From Oscillospiraceae bacterium (GTDB lineage: Bacteria; Bacillota; Clostridia; Oscillospirales; Acutalibacteraceae), in the NCBI GenBank assembly GCA_015065425.1, contig SVQH01000010.1, positions 1-64,000 of the forward strand: a DNA stretch of 64,000 nt. Reading direction: 5' to 3'. A model generated the notes under the pieces. The model did not search any database. It had not been told where the DNA came from and worked only from the letters and a program-made list of their open reading frames with translations. A program made the translations under genes and the position numbers. Numbering within the stretch: position 1 is the stretch's first letter; each line of letters starts with the position of its first letter. Shown here one piece after another: positions 46,074-54,187 of this stretch.

Positions 46074-47383
46074 TCGTAATCAGCTCCCTTCTTTAAGAAT
46101 TTGTTTAATTCCTCCTGTGGTACACCGAACTGCAGGAGTTTTCTTTTGAGATTGTCTGACATAATTTCAGGCTGTTCAAAATAGCCTTCGGTAACATATT
46201 TACCGTTTACGATTTCGTTTTTAGTGATATTGAATCTGAAAAGTGTGTGATAAACTCTATCACCGTTGGGAAGTATCTCACACTCGGAAATATCCATAAT
46301 CTTTCTTTCGTTGTTCTCTAACTTATGAGAGTAAACAACAATAGGGAAAGCCTGACCTGCCTGCATAAGAGAAGTTTTGAAGTCGATGGGGAAACGCTTC
46401 TGACAAAGAAGAGCAATTCGCATATGTGCTGAATCAGCAGCAAATGCGTGAACTGTTGATACAACGGTATGACCTGTAAGACTTGCTTCAACTGCTGAAT
46501 AACATTCAACATCTCGCATCTCACCGACACATACAATATCGGGATTGAAACGAAGTGAAGCTACAACAAGGTCTTCCTGAGTTATATCAAATGCAGGGTT
46601 ATCGGAAGGACGGGAAAGAGTATGGACTACATTGTTTACTACCTTGCCTTTCTTTTTTCGGACAAGTGAAAGTTCTCTTGAACCTGTTTCAATGGTGAAC
46701 ACTCGCTTACCATCGGGAATTGTAGTGAGTAGTGCATTAAGAAGTGTTGTTTTACCTGAACTTGTTGCACCCGCAACAACCATAGAAACACCGTATCGCA
46801 TACACATACAAAGGAAATCAATCATCTTTTCAGTTGCATTACCGGAAGAAATAATCTGCTTTCTGTTAATTCTTGACGGATGCAAAAGACGGATAGAAAC
46901 ACTGACACCCACTTCATCGTCAACAAGAGGTTCTTTGAGTGCCGTAATACGGGTATTATTAGGCAAATGACCTTGCGACATGGGAGTGGAGTTATCAATA
47001 ATCATACCTGAATGATGAAGCAAACGCTTAACAATATCGACAGCGTGTGAAGGAGAATAAAAATGCTCCTTTGCTTTTATTGTTCTACCCGAAGTATAGG
47101 TAATAGCAATATCATTCCAAGCATTGATGTTGATTTCTTCAATGTTATCTCTGCCGAGATATTTGGTAAGAATGGAGTATTCAGCCATTTCAGAATAAAG
47201 TTTATTGCTCAGTTCGGTTTGTGTAAGTCCTTCAACTACATAACCGGTGTCAAGAAGATATTTGTCTATATATGACCTGAGCTGTGGCAATTTACTTGAA
47301 TCAGAAAGTGCCGCCGCATAACGAGAGGAGATATGCTCCTGAATCATCGATAACAGCGGCACAAAATCAATGATTTTCTGCAT
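46070..47383 (-). CDS. tadA: TadA/CpaF-like pilus ATPase
   Basis: A 437-residue hexameric secretion ATPase of the CpaF type. Seen: Walker A GATSSGKTT near residue 205, the Asp box (TIETGSRELSL) and a Walker B-like VCVGEMRDVECYSAVEASLTGH with the trailing HTV-S-TVHA motif. The N-terminal regions N0/N1 are also present. It powers pilin assembly. ACGGAG precedes the ATG. The gene name is the pilus tadA, distinct from the tRNA deaminase tadA at 58372. Confidence 0.9.
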   Translation of the reverse strand: MQKIIDFVPLLSMIQEHISSRYAAALSDSSKLPQLRSYIDKYLLDTGYVVEGLTQTELSNKLYSEMAEYSILTKYLGRDNIEEININAWNDIAITYTSGRTIKAKEHFYSPSHAVDIVKRLLHHSGMIIDNSTPMSQGHLPNNTRITALKEPLVDDEVGVSVSIRLLHPSRINRKQIISSGNATEKMIDFLCMCMRYGVSMVVAGATSSGKTTLLNALLTTIPDGKRVFTIETGSRELSLVRKKKGKVVNNVVHTLSRPSDNPAFDITQEDLVVASLRFNPDIVCVGEMRDVECYSAVEASLTGHTVVSTVHAFAADSAHMRIALLCQKRFPIDFKTSLMQAGQAFPIVVYSHKLENNERKIMDISECEILPNGDRVYHTLFRFNITKNEIVNGKYVTEGYFEQPEIMSDNLKRKLLQFGVPQEELNKFLKKGADYE

Positions 47384-47397
47384 TACTTAATCTCCGT

Positions 47398-47892
47398 TCA
47401 CTTTGATTTTGTTTTCTTAATCTTTTTACCCTTTACAACGCAATATGCAAGAGCAATAGCGGACACGATGAAAGTAGCAACAGCAGGGAAAATCTTTCTT
47501 TTTTCTCCTGTCTGCGGAATTTCAGGGACTTCATCATTTACCGCTTCACTATCATCTTCCACGGTTTCGCCGTCCTCAAGAACTTCAAAAGTAGCACTTT
47601 CAACTTCCTCATTGCTTTCGCTATCTGTATTGTCGGAACCTTCAGCTCCTTCGGAAGATTCAGGCATTGTTGTTTCATCTGCTTCGGTAGATGTTTCCAC
47701 ATCAGTAGTTGCAGTATCGGCATTATTACTCACTTCCTCGGCTGTTGTTTCTTCGGGGATTGTTGTATCTTTTTCGGTTGTTCCTGTTTCGGGAATATTG
47801 GGAGTTTCTTCGTTATTTGCAGCAGAAGCTACAACAGAAGATGCAGTTGCAATAACTGCCATAGCAATAAGGACACCTATAATCTTTTTCAT
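47398..47892 (-). CDS. Sortase-type surface protein
   Basis: A 164-residue protein. Signal peptide (1-24, ending ASA), a Thr/Glu/Ser-rich acidic stalk (about 25-120), then an IPQTG sorting motif (an LPxTG variant), a hydrophobic helix and a basic tail KGKKIKKTKSK. Cell-wall anchoring by a host sortase is expected. It sits inside the Tad-like operon between tadZ and tadA, so it may be a surface spacer or pilus-associated protein. Confidence 0.78.
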   Translation of the reverse strand: MKKIIGVLIAMAVIATASSVVASAANNEETPNIPETGTTEKDTTIPEETTAEEVSNNADTATTDVETSTEADETTMPESSEGAEGSDNTDSESNEEVESATFEVLEDGETVEDDSEAVNDEVPEIPQTGEKRKIFPAVATFIVSAIALAYCVVKGKKIKKTKSK

Positions 47893-47911
47893 TCTGAATT
47901 CTTCCTTTCTC

Positions 47912-48634
47912 TTACATAATCTTGTTTATAATCTTTGAAAGCTCTGTTCGGTACTTTTTATCCTTTGCTCTTTCGTAAAGCAGACCGTCAAGGTGCTGAC
48001 CTCTTATCTGTTTACTGTAAGGCAAAATATATGAAATGTTCTTCACATTGGTTCTTACATCATCAACAGGTGAATAAAGCTCATTTTCGTTCACATTGAG
48101 AATTCTCATTGCTCTTTCAGCATTGTTTCCGAAAAGCTCCTCGTTTGATGCAAGATATACCATACTTTTAAGGTCAGGTGAAAGCACCATAATTACCTCG
48201 TGTGCATTTCTCAATGCTATCTGTGAGATAAGATCATTTTCCTCGTCTGTGCAATCGACAAAGACATATCCTGCCATTTTGTGAAGCACCTCAAAAAGTG
48301 CATTTACCTTATCTTCCGTAAGCGTTGCAAAATCGTATTTGTTTTCTCCCGCCTTGTAACCAAGACAACCGAAGTTGTTCATAGCCTTAACAGTAACAAG
48401 GTGGTTCAGAATATCCTCCTCATAAATATCTGTCTTATCGAACATCGTACCGAGAGAGAAGATACTGTCAGGCGTGTAATTCGGGAATAAAACACCTAAT
48501 GCAGGGACTTTCAAAGAAGGTGAAAGATAAATTACTGCTCCGCTTGTAGTGGCGCAGTAAAGCTCCTGTGCCAATTTCAGAGTAACGGTTGTTTTACCGC
48601 TACCGGGTGAACCGATTACAGCAATAATCTTAGC
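47912..48634 (-). CDS. TadZ/CpaE-like ParA-type ATPase
   Basis: A 240-residue ATPase with a P-loop GSPGSGKTT near residue 7-15, of the MinD/ParA superfamily. Its place after cpaB and before the ATPase gene fits TadZ/CpaE, which positions the pilus machine at the membrane. ATG 48634 has GAGG 9 bases upstream; the longer frame starts with GTG at 48652. The start overlaps the cpaB stop. Confidence 0.78.
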   Translation of the reverse strand, partial: AKIIAVIGSPGSGKTTVTLKLAQELYCATTSGAVIYLSPSLKVPALGVLFPNYTPDSIFSLGTMFDKTDIYEEDILNHLVTVKAMNNFGCLGYKAGENKYDFATLTEDKVNALFEVLHKMAGYVFVDCTDEENDLISQIALRNAHEVIMVLSPDLKSMVYLASNEELFGNNAERAMRILNVNENELYSPVDDVRTNVKNISYILPYSKQIRGQHLDGLLYERAKDKKYRTELSKIINKIM

Positions 48635-49364
48635 CATTCTTATCAGCCTCACTTACATTCTTTTTTGTGAAATAATCGTCCTGTGCTTTAAGAAACTTAT
48701 CTGCAGTAGCATCGTCACCTCGGTAAACGAGAGCAACGTGCATTACTGCACTTTCCTCGTAGTTTGCAAGGATTTTTGCCTGTTCAACAGACACAAGAAC
48801 CGTAATTGTTGTAGGAAGCTCAAAGCTGCCGTCCTCATTTTCAACAACATCGTTTTCATCAATACCGCCTGATGTGGTTGTTGTGATTACTTTGACATAT
48901 TTAAGAGATGCCGGGACTTCTGTGTGGTTATCTTTATCGGTAACATAAATGCTTACAATATCACCGTTTTCGAGCTTACCTGAAAGACCACCCGCAAATG
49001 AGTTTATTGTGATACTCATTGCAACCTTATCACCTTTTAGTGAAGCCATAACATCATTAGCTGTGTTTGCATTATCAGTTACCTTACTTTCGGTTGCAAA
49101 GTCGCCTTTGAATATATCTGCTGTTGCAAATTTACCGACAACTGATTTCTTGTCCTTAATTACCTTTTCGGGGAGTGCAGAATTTGAGATTTTCACAATC
49201 TCAACATCTGTGTCTTTAATCTCTGTTCCGTGAGATACATCAGCAACAAAGCGGACTACCTCCGTTTTCTTATCAGAGATGTTGTTTACAAGGGGTGACA
49301 CAACAAAGGTTACTGCCACCGCAAGAATAATACAGACGATACCTATCGCTGTTCTGTTTTTCAT
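48630..49364 (-). CDS. cpaB: CpaB/RcpC-like pilus protein with SAF domain
   Basis: A 244-residue protein. One N-terminal membrane helix (7-27), then a SAF domain (about 36-110: VRFVADVSHGTEIKD, then VVGKFATADIFKGD) and a RcpC-type region after it. CpaB works in Tad pilus assembly on the outer face. AAAGGAG precedes ATG 49364. Confidence 0.82.
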   Translation of the reverse strand: MKNRTAIGIVCIILAVAVTFVVSPLVNNISDKKTEVVRFVADVSHGTEIKDTDVEIVKISNSALPEKVIKDKKSVVGKFATADIFKGDFATESKVTDNANTANDVMASLKGDKVAMSITINSFAGGLSGKLENGDIVSIYVTDKDNHTEVPASLKYVKVITTTTSGGIDENDVVENEDGSFELPTTITVLVSVEQAKILANYEESAVMHVALVYRGDDATADKFLKAQDDYFTKKNVSEADKNG

Positions 49365-49552
49365 TTCTGTTCAACTCCTTTATTACAAAAATCTCGTTCT
49401 ATTACTTCGGGAGGTGAAGTAACAAAAGTTATAAATGTTCTGTCAAAATCTTTCTTTGACACCGTAAGTTCTTTACCGTTTGAGTAAATGAGCCTTACTT
49501 TGTTTTCATCGATTATTTTCCAATCGGTGAGAAAATCAGGTTCCTTCTTCAT
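49361..49552 (-). CDS. Small hypothetical protein of the pilus operon
   Basis: 63 residues, soluble, no recognised family. AAGGAGG precedes the ATG; it overlaps cpaB by 4 bases and is clearly co-translated with it. Confidence 0.6.
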   Translation of the reverse strand: MKKEPDFLTDWKIIDENKVRLIYSNGKELTVSKKDFDRTFITFVTSPPEVIERDFCNKGVEQK

Positions 49553-49565
49553 TGCTATACCTCCT

Positions 49566-50237
49566 TTAGCAGAAATACATCAGCATAAAGCCAATGCTTA
49601 AATACGGAACGAGTGGAAAAGGTTGGTTTTTCAATTTTTTCTGTTTCTGAATGATTAGATTTACTATCACCGAAACAAACAGACCGATAACAAGACCTGC
49701 TATGCTCTTTGATAAACCAAGCAAGAAAGCACAGGCAGCAGAGAGTTTTACATCTGCTCCGCCAAGTCTGTTTCCGCTTACCATAGCACAGATTAACAAC
49801 ACTCCGCCGATAGCCAAGCCACTGAAAAGCATCATCGGAATATCGGAAAGTGTTACACCTATGAAGCCTGTAATGAATATCAAAACTGAAACGAAATCTT
49901 TAACCTCGTGTGTCTGAATATCTGATACCGAAGCATAGAGTAATATTTGCAAAAGAATAATGCCTTTGAGTAGTTCTATTGACCAACCGAAGGCAATTAG
50001 CAGACTTGACACAAGAATAATACTGATGCAATGATATATTGGGATTTTTTTGCTTTCTTTGTTGTAACCGGGTGTTTTACTGATTACAACTTTTGAAATC
50101 TTGTGAACTGCCAAGTAGAAAAGAAAAATACAAGCGAGCTTCACAATGGTGGTTATAACTTCTTCGGGATTTAGTTCCATTAACCTTTCAGGTGAAATCG
50201 GTCTTATCGGTCCTATTGGTTGTATAAATTTAGTCAT
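49566..50237 (-). CDS. A24-type prepilin peptidase (CpaA/TadV-like)
   Basis: A 223-residue protein with six to seven membrane helices. The two catalytic Asp of type IV prepilin peptidases are visible: VSDIQTHEV near residue 105 and GGADVKL near 157 (GGAD in place of the more common GxGD). It would cleave the leaders of the three pilins just upstream and of the pseudopilins at 43-44 kb. TGAGGA precedes the ATG. Confidence 0.85.
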   Translation of the reverse strand: MTKFIQPIGPIRPISPERLMELNPEEVITTIVKLACIFLFYLAVHKISKVVISKTPGYNKESKKIPIYHCISIILVSSLLIAFGWSIELLKGIILLQILLYASVSDIQTHEVKDFVSVLIFITGFIGVTLSDIPMMLFSGLAIGGVLLICAMVSGNRLGGADVKLSAACAFLLGLSKSIAGLVIGLFVSVIVNLIIQKQKKLKNQPFPLVPYLSIGFMLMYFC

Positions 50238-50259
50238 AGTTATCAGTCCTCACAAATAT

Positions 50260-50286
50260 GGGCGAAGCAGTTTTTCTGCTCCGCCC
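50260..50286 (-). terminator. Hairpin after the last pilin gene
   Basis: Stem GGGCG-AAGCAG with CTGCT-CCGCCC around a T-run loop. It is not followed by a strong T-run, so it may be an mRNA-stabilising or partial terminator. Located between the pilin genes and the prepilin peptidase gene. Confidence 0.6.
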
Positions 50287-50297
50287 GTTTGAATTAT

Positions 50298-50564
50298 TTA
50301 GCCTGCGTAGTTAAAAAGACCTTCGACCTTTTCGGTTACGGTAGGCATAATTGTGTCGTTGAAGAGTGCATAGAGAAGTGTGAGAAGAAGAGCACCGATT
50401 ACAACGGCGATGAGAATCTTGACGCCTGTGTCAACATAGGCTTCAGCAACAGTACCGTCAAGAACTGCGTGAGCCTTTGCTGCCATTGCTGTTTCCTTTG
50501 CTGAAACAAAACCCTTTACCTTGTTTGCTACACCTGTAGCCATTGACTTGATTTTCTTAAACAT
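50298..50564 (-). CDS. DUF6133-type pilin 1
   Basis: An 88-residue protein. A 37-residue Lys-rich leader ends in Gly; then TVAEAYVDTG, then a hydrophobic helix ILIAVVIGALL, then a short tail NYAG. The arrangement Gly, then Glu at +4 before a helix, resembles the Flp/type IV prepilin cleavage site. Nearly identical to the next gene. Probable major pilin of the ICE-encoded Tad-like pilus. Confidence 0.82.
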   Translation of the reverse strand: MFKKIKSMATGVANKVKGFVSAKETAMAAKAHAVLDGTVAEAYVDTGVKILIAVVIGALLLTLLYALFNDTIMPTVTEKVEGLFNYAG

Positions 50565-50602
50565 AATTTTTTACCTCGTTCTTTCTTAATTTTTGTTTTC
50601 GC

Positions 50603-50869
50603 TTAACCTGCGTAGTTGAAAAGTCCCTGAATCTTGCTTGTGACTGTGGGCATAATAGTTGTGTTGAAGAGAGCGTAAAGACCGCCGAGAAGAAGAGCAC
50701 CGATTACAACGGCGATGAGAATCTTAACGCCTGTGTCAACATAGGCTTCAGCAACTGTACCGTCAAGAACTGCATGAGCCTTTGCTGCCATTTCTGTTTC
50801 CTTTGCTGAAACGAAACCCTTTACCTTGTTTGCAACACCTGTTGCGATTGACTTAATCTTGTTAAACAT
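50603..50869 (-). CDS. DUF6133-type pilin 2
   Basis: 88 residues, differing from pilin 1 mainly at scattered positions in the leader and tail; the core VLDGTVAEAYVDTGVKILIA is unchanged. Same leader length, helix and NYAG end. Clearly a recent duplication. A strong ribosome site is not obvious but TTTTTT-free spacing and the shared start region support expression. Confidence 0.82.
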   Translation of the reverse strand: MFNKIKSIATGVANKVKGFVSAKETEMAAKAHAVLDGTVAEAYVDTGVKILIAVVIGALLLGGLYALFNTTIMPTVTSKIQGLFNYAG

Positions 50870-50897
50870 AATTTTTTACCTCTTTCTTAAAAATTTA

Positions 50898-50923
50898 GAG
50901 CACCCGTTTTGTTACGGATGCTC
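50898..50923 (-). terminator. Hairpin between pilin 3 and pilin 2
   Basis: Stem GAGCA (50898-50902) with TGCTC (50919-50923), plus a second short CCGT/ACGG stem inside. Followed on the minus strand by TAAATTTTTA. It may act as a partial terminator between the first pilin gene and the other two. Confidence 0.55.
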
Positions 50924-50954
50924 TTTTGTGATAGATTGTTTGATTTGTTGAGCT

Positions 50955-51212
50955 TTAACCTGCGTAGTTGAAAAGCTCTGTGATTTTCTGTGTGACAGTG
51001 GGCATAATGGTTGAATTGAAGAGAGCGTAAAGACCGCCGAGAAGAAGAGCACCGATAACTACGGCGATGAGAATCTTAACACCGGTATCTACATACGCTT
51101 CTGCGATTGTTCCATTGAGGACTTCGTGTGCCTTCTGAGAAACCTTTTCTGCACAGAAGTCCTTTACTGCCTGAACCTTTGTCTGAATGAATGACTTTGC
51201 TTTGTTAAACAT
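50955..51212 (-). CDS. DUF6133-type pilin 3
   Basis: An 85-residue protein. Its leader differs from the other two (SFIQTKVQAVKDFCAEKVS) but the core VLNGTIAEAYVDTGVKILIA, the helix and the end NYAG are the same. A free Cys in the leader is unique to this copy. It is the first pilin gene of the operon. Confidence 0.82.
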   Translation of the reverse strand: MFNKAKSFIQTKVQAVKDFCAEKVSQKAHEVLNGTIAEAYVDTGVKILIAVVIGALLLGGLYALFNSTIMPTVTQKITELFNYAG

Positions 51213-51239
51213 AATTTTTACCTCGTTCTTTCTTAAAAT

Positions 51240-51518
51240 TTAGTTGTTTTTGTTGATTTCCTGCTCATAAGCAGCGAAAAGTGCTTCTTCAAGTTCTTTA
51301 CGAGCCGAAGAAGAAATTGGATGGCATACGGGTCTTGTAACTTCTTCACCCTTTGCTGTCTTCCAACTTGTCATAGGCATAGACATATATCTGCCTTTTT
51401 CGTTTTCGACAACTCCAACGCCGTGAATTACGACTGCATCATCGATAACAATGTTTGCATAAGCTTTTGTAGGCTTATCACCTTTGAGGATTTTCTTGAT
51501 TTCTACTTTGATATTCAT
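51240..51518 (-). CDS. spoVG: SpoVG family DNA-binding protein
   Basis: A 92-residue protein that covers the whole SpoVG family: VEIKKILKGDKPTKAYANIV, then RYMSMPMTSWK, then HPISSSARKELEEAL. SpoVG-like proteins bind DNA and affect transcription; copies near parAB are frequent in ICEs. It likely acts as a regulator of the pilus operon that starts after it; inferred from position only. Confidence 0.9.
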   Translation of the reverse strand: MNIKVEIKKILKGDKPTKAYANIVIDDAVVIHGVGVVENEKGRYMSMPMTSWKTAKGEEVTRPVCHPISSSARKELEEALFAAYEQEINKNN

Positions 51519-51623
51519 TTTGCATTTTCCTTTCTTGTTCTTACTAACAGAGTTAATATTTCTTATTCTCGGTTAGTACAGTTAGTATTTAATAAAGGGG
51601 AGAGTGTGAGAGGGGAAAAAGAA

Positions 51624-51689
51624 AAAAGCTATCGAGCTTCTCTTTCCCTGCGTCTCTGTTGGACACGGTTATAGTAGTCGATAGCTTTT
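51624..51689 (-). terminator. Terminator of the parB gene
   Basis: A 12-base perfect stem, AAAAGCTATCGA (51624-51635) with TCGATAGCTTTT (51678-51689), with a 42-base loop that contains the parB stop codon. Followed on the minus strand by TTCTTTTTCCCC. Confidence 0.6.
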
Positions 51690-52582
51690 AATACATATTC
51701 GCACTGTTTTTCTTTTGGAACAGATGCAGGAATTGCTTTTGATATGCGATTATCTCTGAACGGAGATTTTTCCTTTTGATTTGGTTTCTCCTCATCCATA
51801 ATCGTATCAATAACATCCTTTGACAATCTGCCTTGTTCTGCGAATTTTCTCATTCGCAAAGTCTGTGCATGTGAAGGGGTTGCATCTGCAAATTCAATAG
51901 CTTCAAAAAGCCACATTTGTGCTTCAGGAGTGAAATATGAGATTTCAACTGCAGGTCGCATTGCGATTTGCTTTTCATCCACAAGGTCAAGAAGTTCGGG
52001 AATAAGGTTAGTAAGACGAATATATCTGCGGATTTGCTCACGGCTTTCACCGACTTCTTCTGCCAAAATCTCATTTGTCCTGAGTTTTGAAGAATTTGAC
52101 TCCACCGGTGTCAGATTTTCTTTTTTCGGTCTGCCTGCTTGTCTGTTCATTGCTTCCAGACGCATTTTGAAAGCAAACGCCTTCTCTGAGGGTAGAATTT
52201 CATCTCGTTGCAGATTACTGTCCACCATTGAAAGTATAGCTTCATCCATTGTAAGTTCCTGAACTCTTGCAGGTATCTTTTCAATATTTGCAAGTTCAAA
52301 TGCTCTTTTCCTTCGGTGTCCGGACACCATTTCGTATGTCCCGTCATCAAGTGGTCTTACAAGTACGGGTTGAATTAGTCCTCTTGTTTTTATACTTTCA
52401 ACAAGTTCAAACATATTTTCATCGTCTTTAACCTTGTACGGATGGTCAGGGAAATCGTGAATTAAAGAAATGGGGATTTCCATAAGCCTTTCTCTCTTTA
52501 AGTCTTCACGACTTTCGTCCGTTTCAAATAAATCATCGAACGAGTTCAGATGAACTTTTGACACGCTGTCTTGTTTTGCCAT
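51629..52582 (-). CDS. parB: ParB/Spo0J-like partition protein
   Basis: A 317-residue protein. ParB N-domain (about 25-120) with PYKVKDDENMFELVESI, LVRP and the GHRRKRAFELA motif. A helix-turn-helix region (about 170-220, SREQIRRYIRLTNLIPELLDLV). A charged C-terminus. Working with ParA, it would stabilise the excised element. It overlaps parA by 50 bases, and GGAGG lies before ATG 52582. Confidence 0.9.
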   Translation of the reverse strand: MAKQDSVSKVHLNSFDDLFETDESREDLKRERLMEIPISLIHDFPDHPYKVKDDENMFELVESIKTRGLIQPVLVRPLDDGTYEMVSGHRRKRAFELANIEKIPARVQELTMDEAILSMVDSNLQRDEILPSEKAFAFKMRLEAMNRQAGRPKKENLTPVESNSSKLRTNEILAEEVGESREQIRRYIRLTNLIPELLDLVDEKQIAMRPAVEISYFTPEAQMWLFEAIEFADATPSHAQTLRMRKFAEQGRLSKDVIDTIMDEEKPNQKEKSPFRDNRISKAIPASVPKEKQCEYVLKAIDYYNRVQQRRREREAR

Positions 52583-53363
52583 CTCCCATTACCTCCTTCG
52601 TAAAATTCGCATAGGCTTCAGCCACCTTACCGTTTTTATCGTGAAGATAAATGCTTTTGCCTTCTGCCGTTGTTTCAACTGCTCTTATTGAACGGGGAAT
52701 AACAGTGTTAAAAACAGTCGGATATTTACCATACTGTTGTCTTATAAGGCTTTCTAAACCTCTGCCAAACCTTGTGCGATAATCGACCATTGTTATAAGG
52801 ATGCCGTCGATTTTAAGGTCAGGGTTTATTCTCCTTTTTACTCTGTTAATTGTTCCGAGAAGCTGTTCAAGTCCTTTTGCTGATAAAAACTCCGGCGTTG
52901 TAGGTATAATTACACTGTCTGCCGAACATAGAGCATTGAATGTCATCATACCAAGTGAGGGCATACAATCTATAAGGATATAGTCGTATTTGTCCCTTAC
53001 TGTATCAACATAAGTTTTTAACACTCTTTCTCGGCTCATTTCATTTACTAATCGAACTTCAATTCCTGAAAGTTCAATGTTTGAAGGCATAAGGTCAATG
53101 CCTTCGTCTGTTCTTAAAACAGCAAACCCCGATTCAAACTCTTTATCCTCAACAATTCTTTCCATAACATTTGCGAGTGTTGAGTCGAGTTCATCGGGAT
53201 TTTTAACACCTAATGAGAGCGTAAGACTTCCTTGCGGGTCTGCATCAATTATCATTACTTTTTTACCCTGTCGGACAAGTCCTGCTCCCAAATTTGCTGC
53301 TGTTGTAGTTTTTCCTACACCGCCTTTTTGATTTGCGATTGCAATTACTTTGCAATTATTCAA
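52533..53363 (-). CDS. parA: ParA-type partition ATPase
   Basis: A 276-residue ATPase with deviant Walker A KGGVGKTT near residue 13-20 and the IDADPQGS motif after it, typical of ParA. The longer frame starts at ATG 53369, but AGGAGG sits only 1 base before that; the TTG at 53363 has the site 7 bases upstream and is the better start. An 18-base dyad lies 29 bases upstream. It forms the partition operon with parB. Confidence 0.9.
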   Translation of the reverse strand: MNNCKVIAIANQKGGVGKTTTAANLGAGLVRQGKKVMIIDADPQGSLTLSLGVKNPDELDSTLANVMERIVEDKEFESGFAVLRTDEGIDLMPSNIELSGIEVRLVNEMSRERVLKTYVDTVRDKYDYILIDCMPSLGMMTFNALCSADSVIIPTTPEFLSAKGLEQLLGTINRVKRRINPDLKIDGILITMVDYRTRFGRGLESLIRQQYGKYPTVFNTVIPRSIRAVETTAEGKSIYLHDKNGKVAEAYANFTKEVMGDGKTRQRVKSSSELVR

Positions 53364-53391
53364 GTGCATTCCTCCTAATAGTTAATTGCTA

Positions 53392-53409
53392 ATATTCGTG
53401 TGCGAATAT
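53392..53409. promoter_or_regulatory. Palindrome upstream of parA
   Basis: ATATTCG-TGTG-CGAATAT, a perfect 7-base dyad. It is a candidate operator for ParA/ParB autoregulation or a parS-like site. It differs from the Bacillus parS. It falls inside a 9-codon frame (53389-53418) with its own AGGAGG. Confidence 0.5.
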
Positions 53410-53459
53410 ATACGACATTACATTCCTCCTCTACAAAGAAATGTTTTTTCTCAATCAAA

Positions 53460-53558
53460 CTAAATGCCGATAATCTGATTGAACACATACCAAAGCGGAA
53501 GCACAACATTAAACGCTAAGCCTCTGCCGATGTTGTAAATGATTGCAGTAGTAATCAT
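53460..53558 (-). CDS. Small hydrophobic peptide (32 residues)
   Basis: A 32-codon frame from ATG 53558 with a very strong site (AAAGGAGGAG 4 bases upstream). The peptide is hydrophobic through most of its length, with aromatic residues (LPLWYVF) and one Arg near the middle, and could be a single membrane-spanning segment. It precedes parA and follows the 53608 gene in the same direction. Whether it is a membrane peptide, a leader or a toxin-like peptide cannot be said. Confidence 0.6.
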   Translation of the reverse strand: MITTAIIYNIGRGLAFNVVLPLWYVFNQIIGI

Positions 53559-53607
53559 AAAACTCCTCCTTTACTATAAAAATGTGGTTGAAGAAACCTT
53601 AATCGTG

Positions 53608-53847
53608 TTAAGTACACCACGCATAAAACAACTCATCAAGGTCATCAATAATAAATAAATCGCTTCGCCACTGACCGGGCCAAACAGCAACAATTTTACT
53701 TTTACCTGACTTTGCATTCGATAAAGCATCTCGACGGCTGTTACGGTCAGTTGGTATTTGAGTTATTGTTCCATCAGGAAAAACTTCCATAAAACATACA
53801 AGCTTACTCTTGTATGGAAAACATCCTGATTCTCTTGCACTTCTCAT
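53608..53847 (-). CDS. Hypothetical first gene of the ICE right end
   Basis: A 79-residue soluble protein with no known family; it contains MEVFPDGTITQIPTDR, and Trp/Asp-rich end. ATG 53847 has AAAGGAG 7 bases upstream, so the longer frame to 53946 is not used. A small hairpin TGCCGA-TTTT-TCGGCA (53875-53890) lies in its 5-prime leader. Confidence 0.55.
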   Translation of the reverse strand: MRSARESGCFPYKSKLVCFMEVFPDGTITQIPTDRNSRRDALSNAKSGKSKIVAVWPGQWRSDLFIIDDLDELFYAWCT

Positions 53848-53929
53848 AAAGTAACTCCTTTCCACAAATATTAGTGCCGATTTTTCGGCATGTAAAATTT
53901 TGATAAGTACATATAATAAGGTTTTATGA

Positions 53930-54186
53930 GTTAAGAATCTTTGCAAGAGATTAAGAGTAAACAGAAGCGTGCTTATCCGTGCTTTAATTCTCGGTAAAAG
54001 GTTGGTTGAGGCTCCGCCTGTTGATTACAAACAGTTTATTATTGAGCTTCGCAGAGTCGGTACTAACCTTAATCAGCTTACTGCTAAAGCAAATGCAATC
54101 GGTTTCATTGACCGTTCCGAATGATGTCAGAACTCTTGAAGCAAACATCTCGAAATATTTCAAACCGGGCAAAGTAGGACTTGAAT
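53930..54186 (+). pseudogene. Remnant of a MobC-like gene
   Basis: In frame from about 53930 the translation reads a MobC core (KQFIIELRRVGTNLNQLTAKANAIG) and meets a stop at 54122. A shift of frame at about 54120 continues with NDVRTLEANISKYFKPG to a stop at 54184. The N-terminus is missing. It is on the plus strand, opposite to the intact ICE, so it belongs to another element. Confidence 0.75.
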
Positions 54187-54187
54187 A

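Noticed and set aside
47468-47938. 156-codon plus-strand frame opposite the sortase-type gene
   Set aside because: Ser/Val-rich antisense mirror of the Thr/Glu-rich stalk; no ribosome site.
53389-53418. Nine-codon leader frame before parA
   Set aside because: It has an AGGAGG site but mostly spells out the palindrome at 53392-53409; more likely an operator than a peptide.
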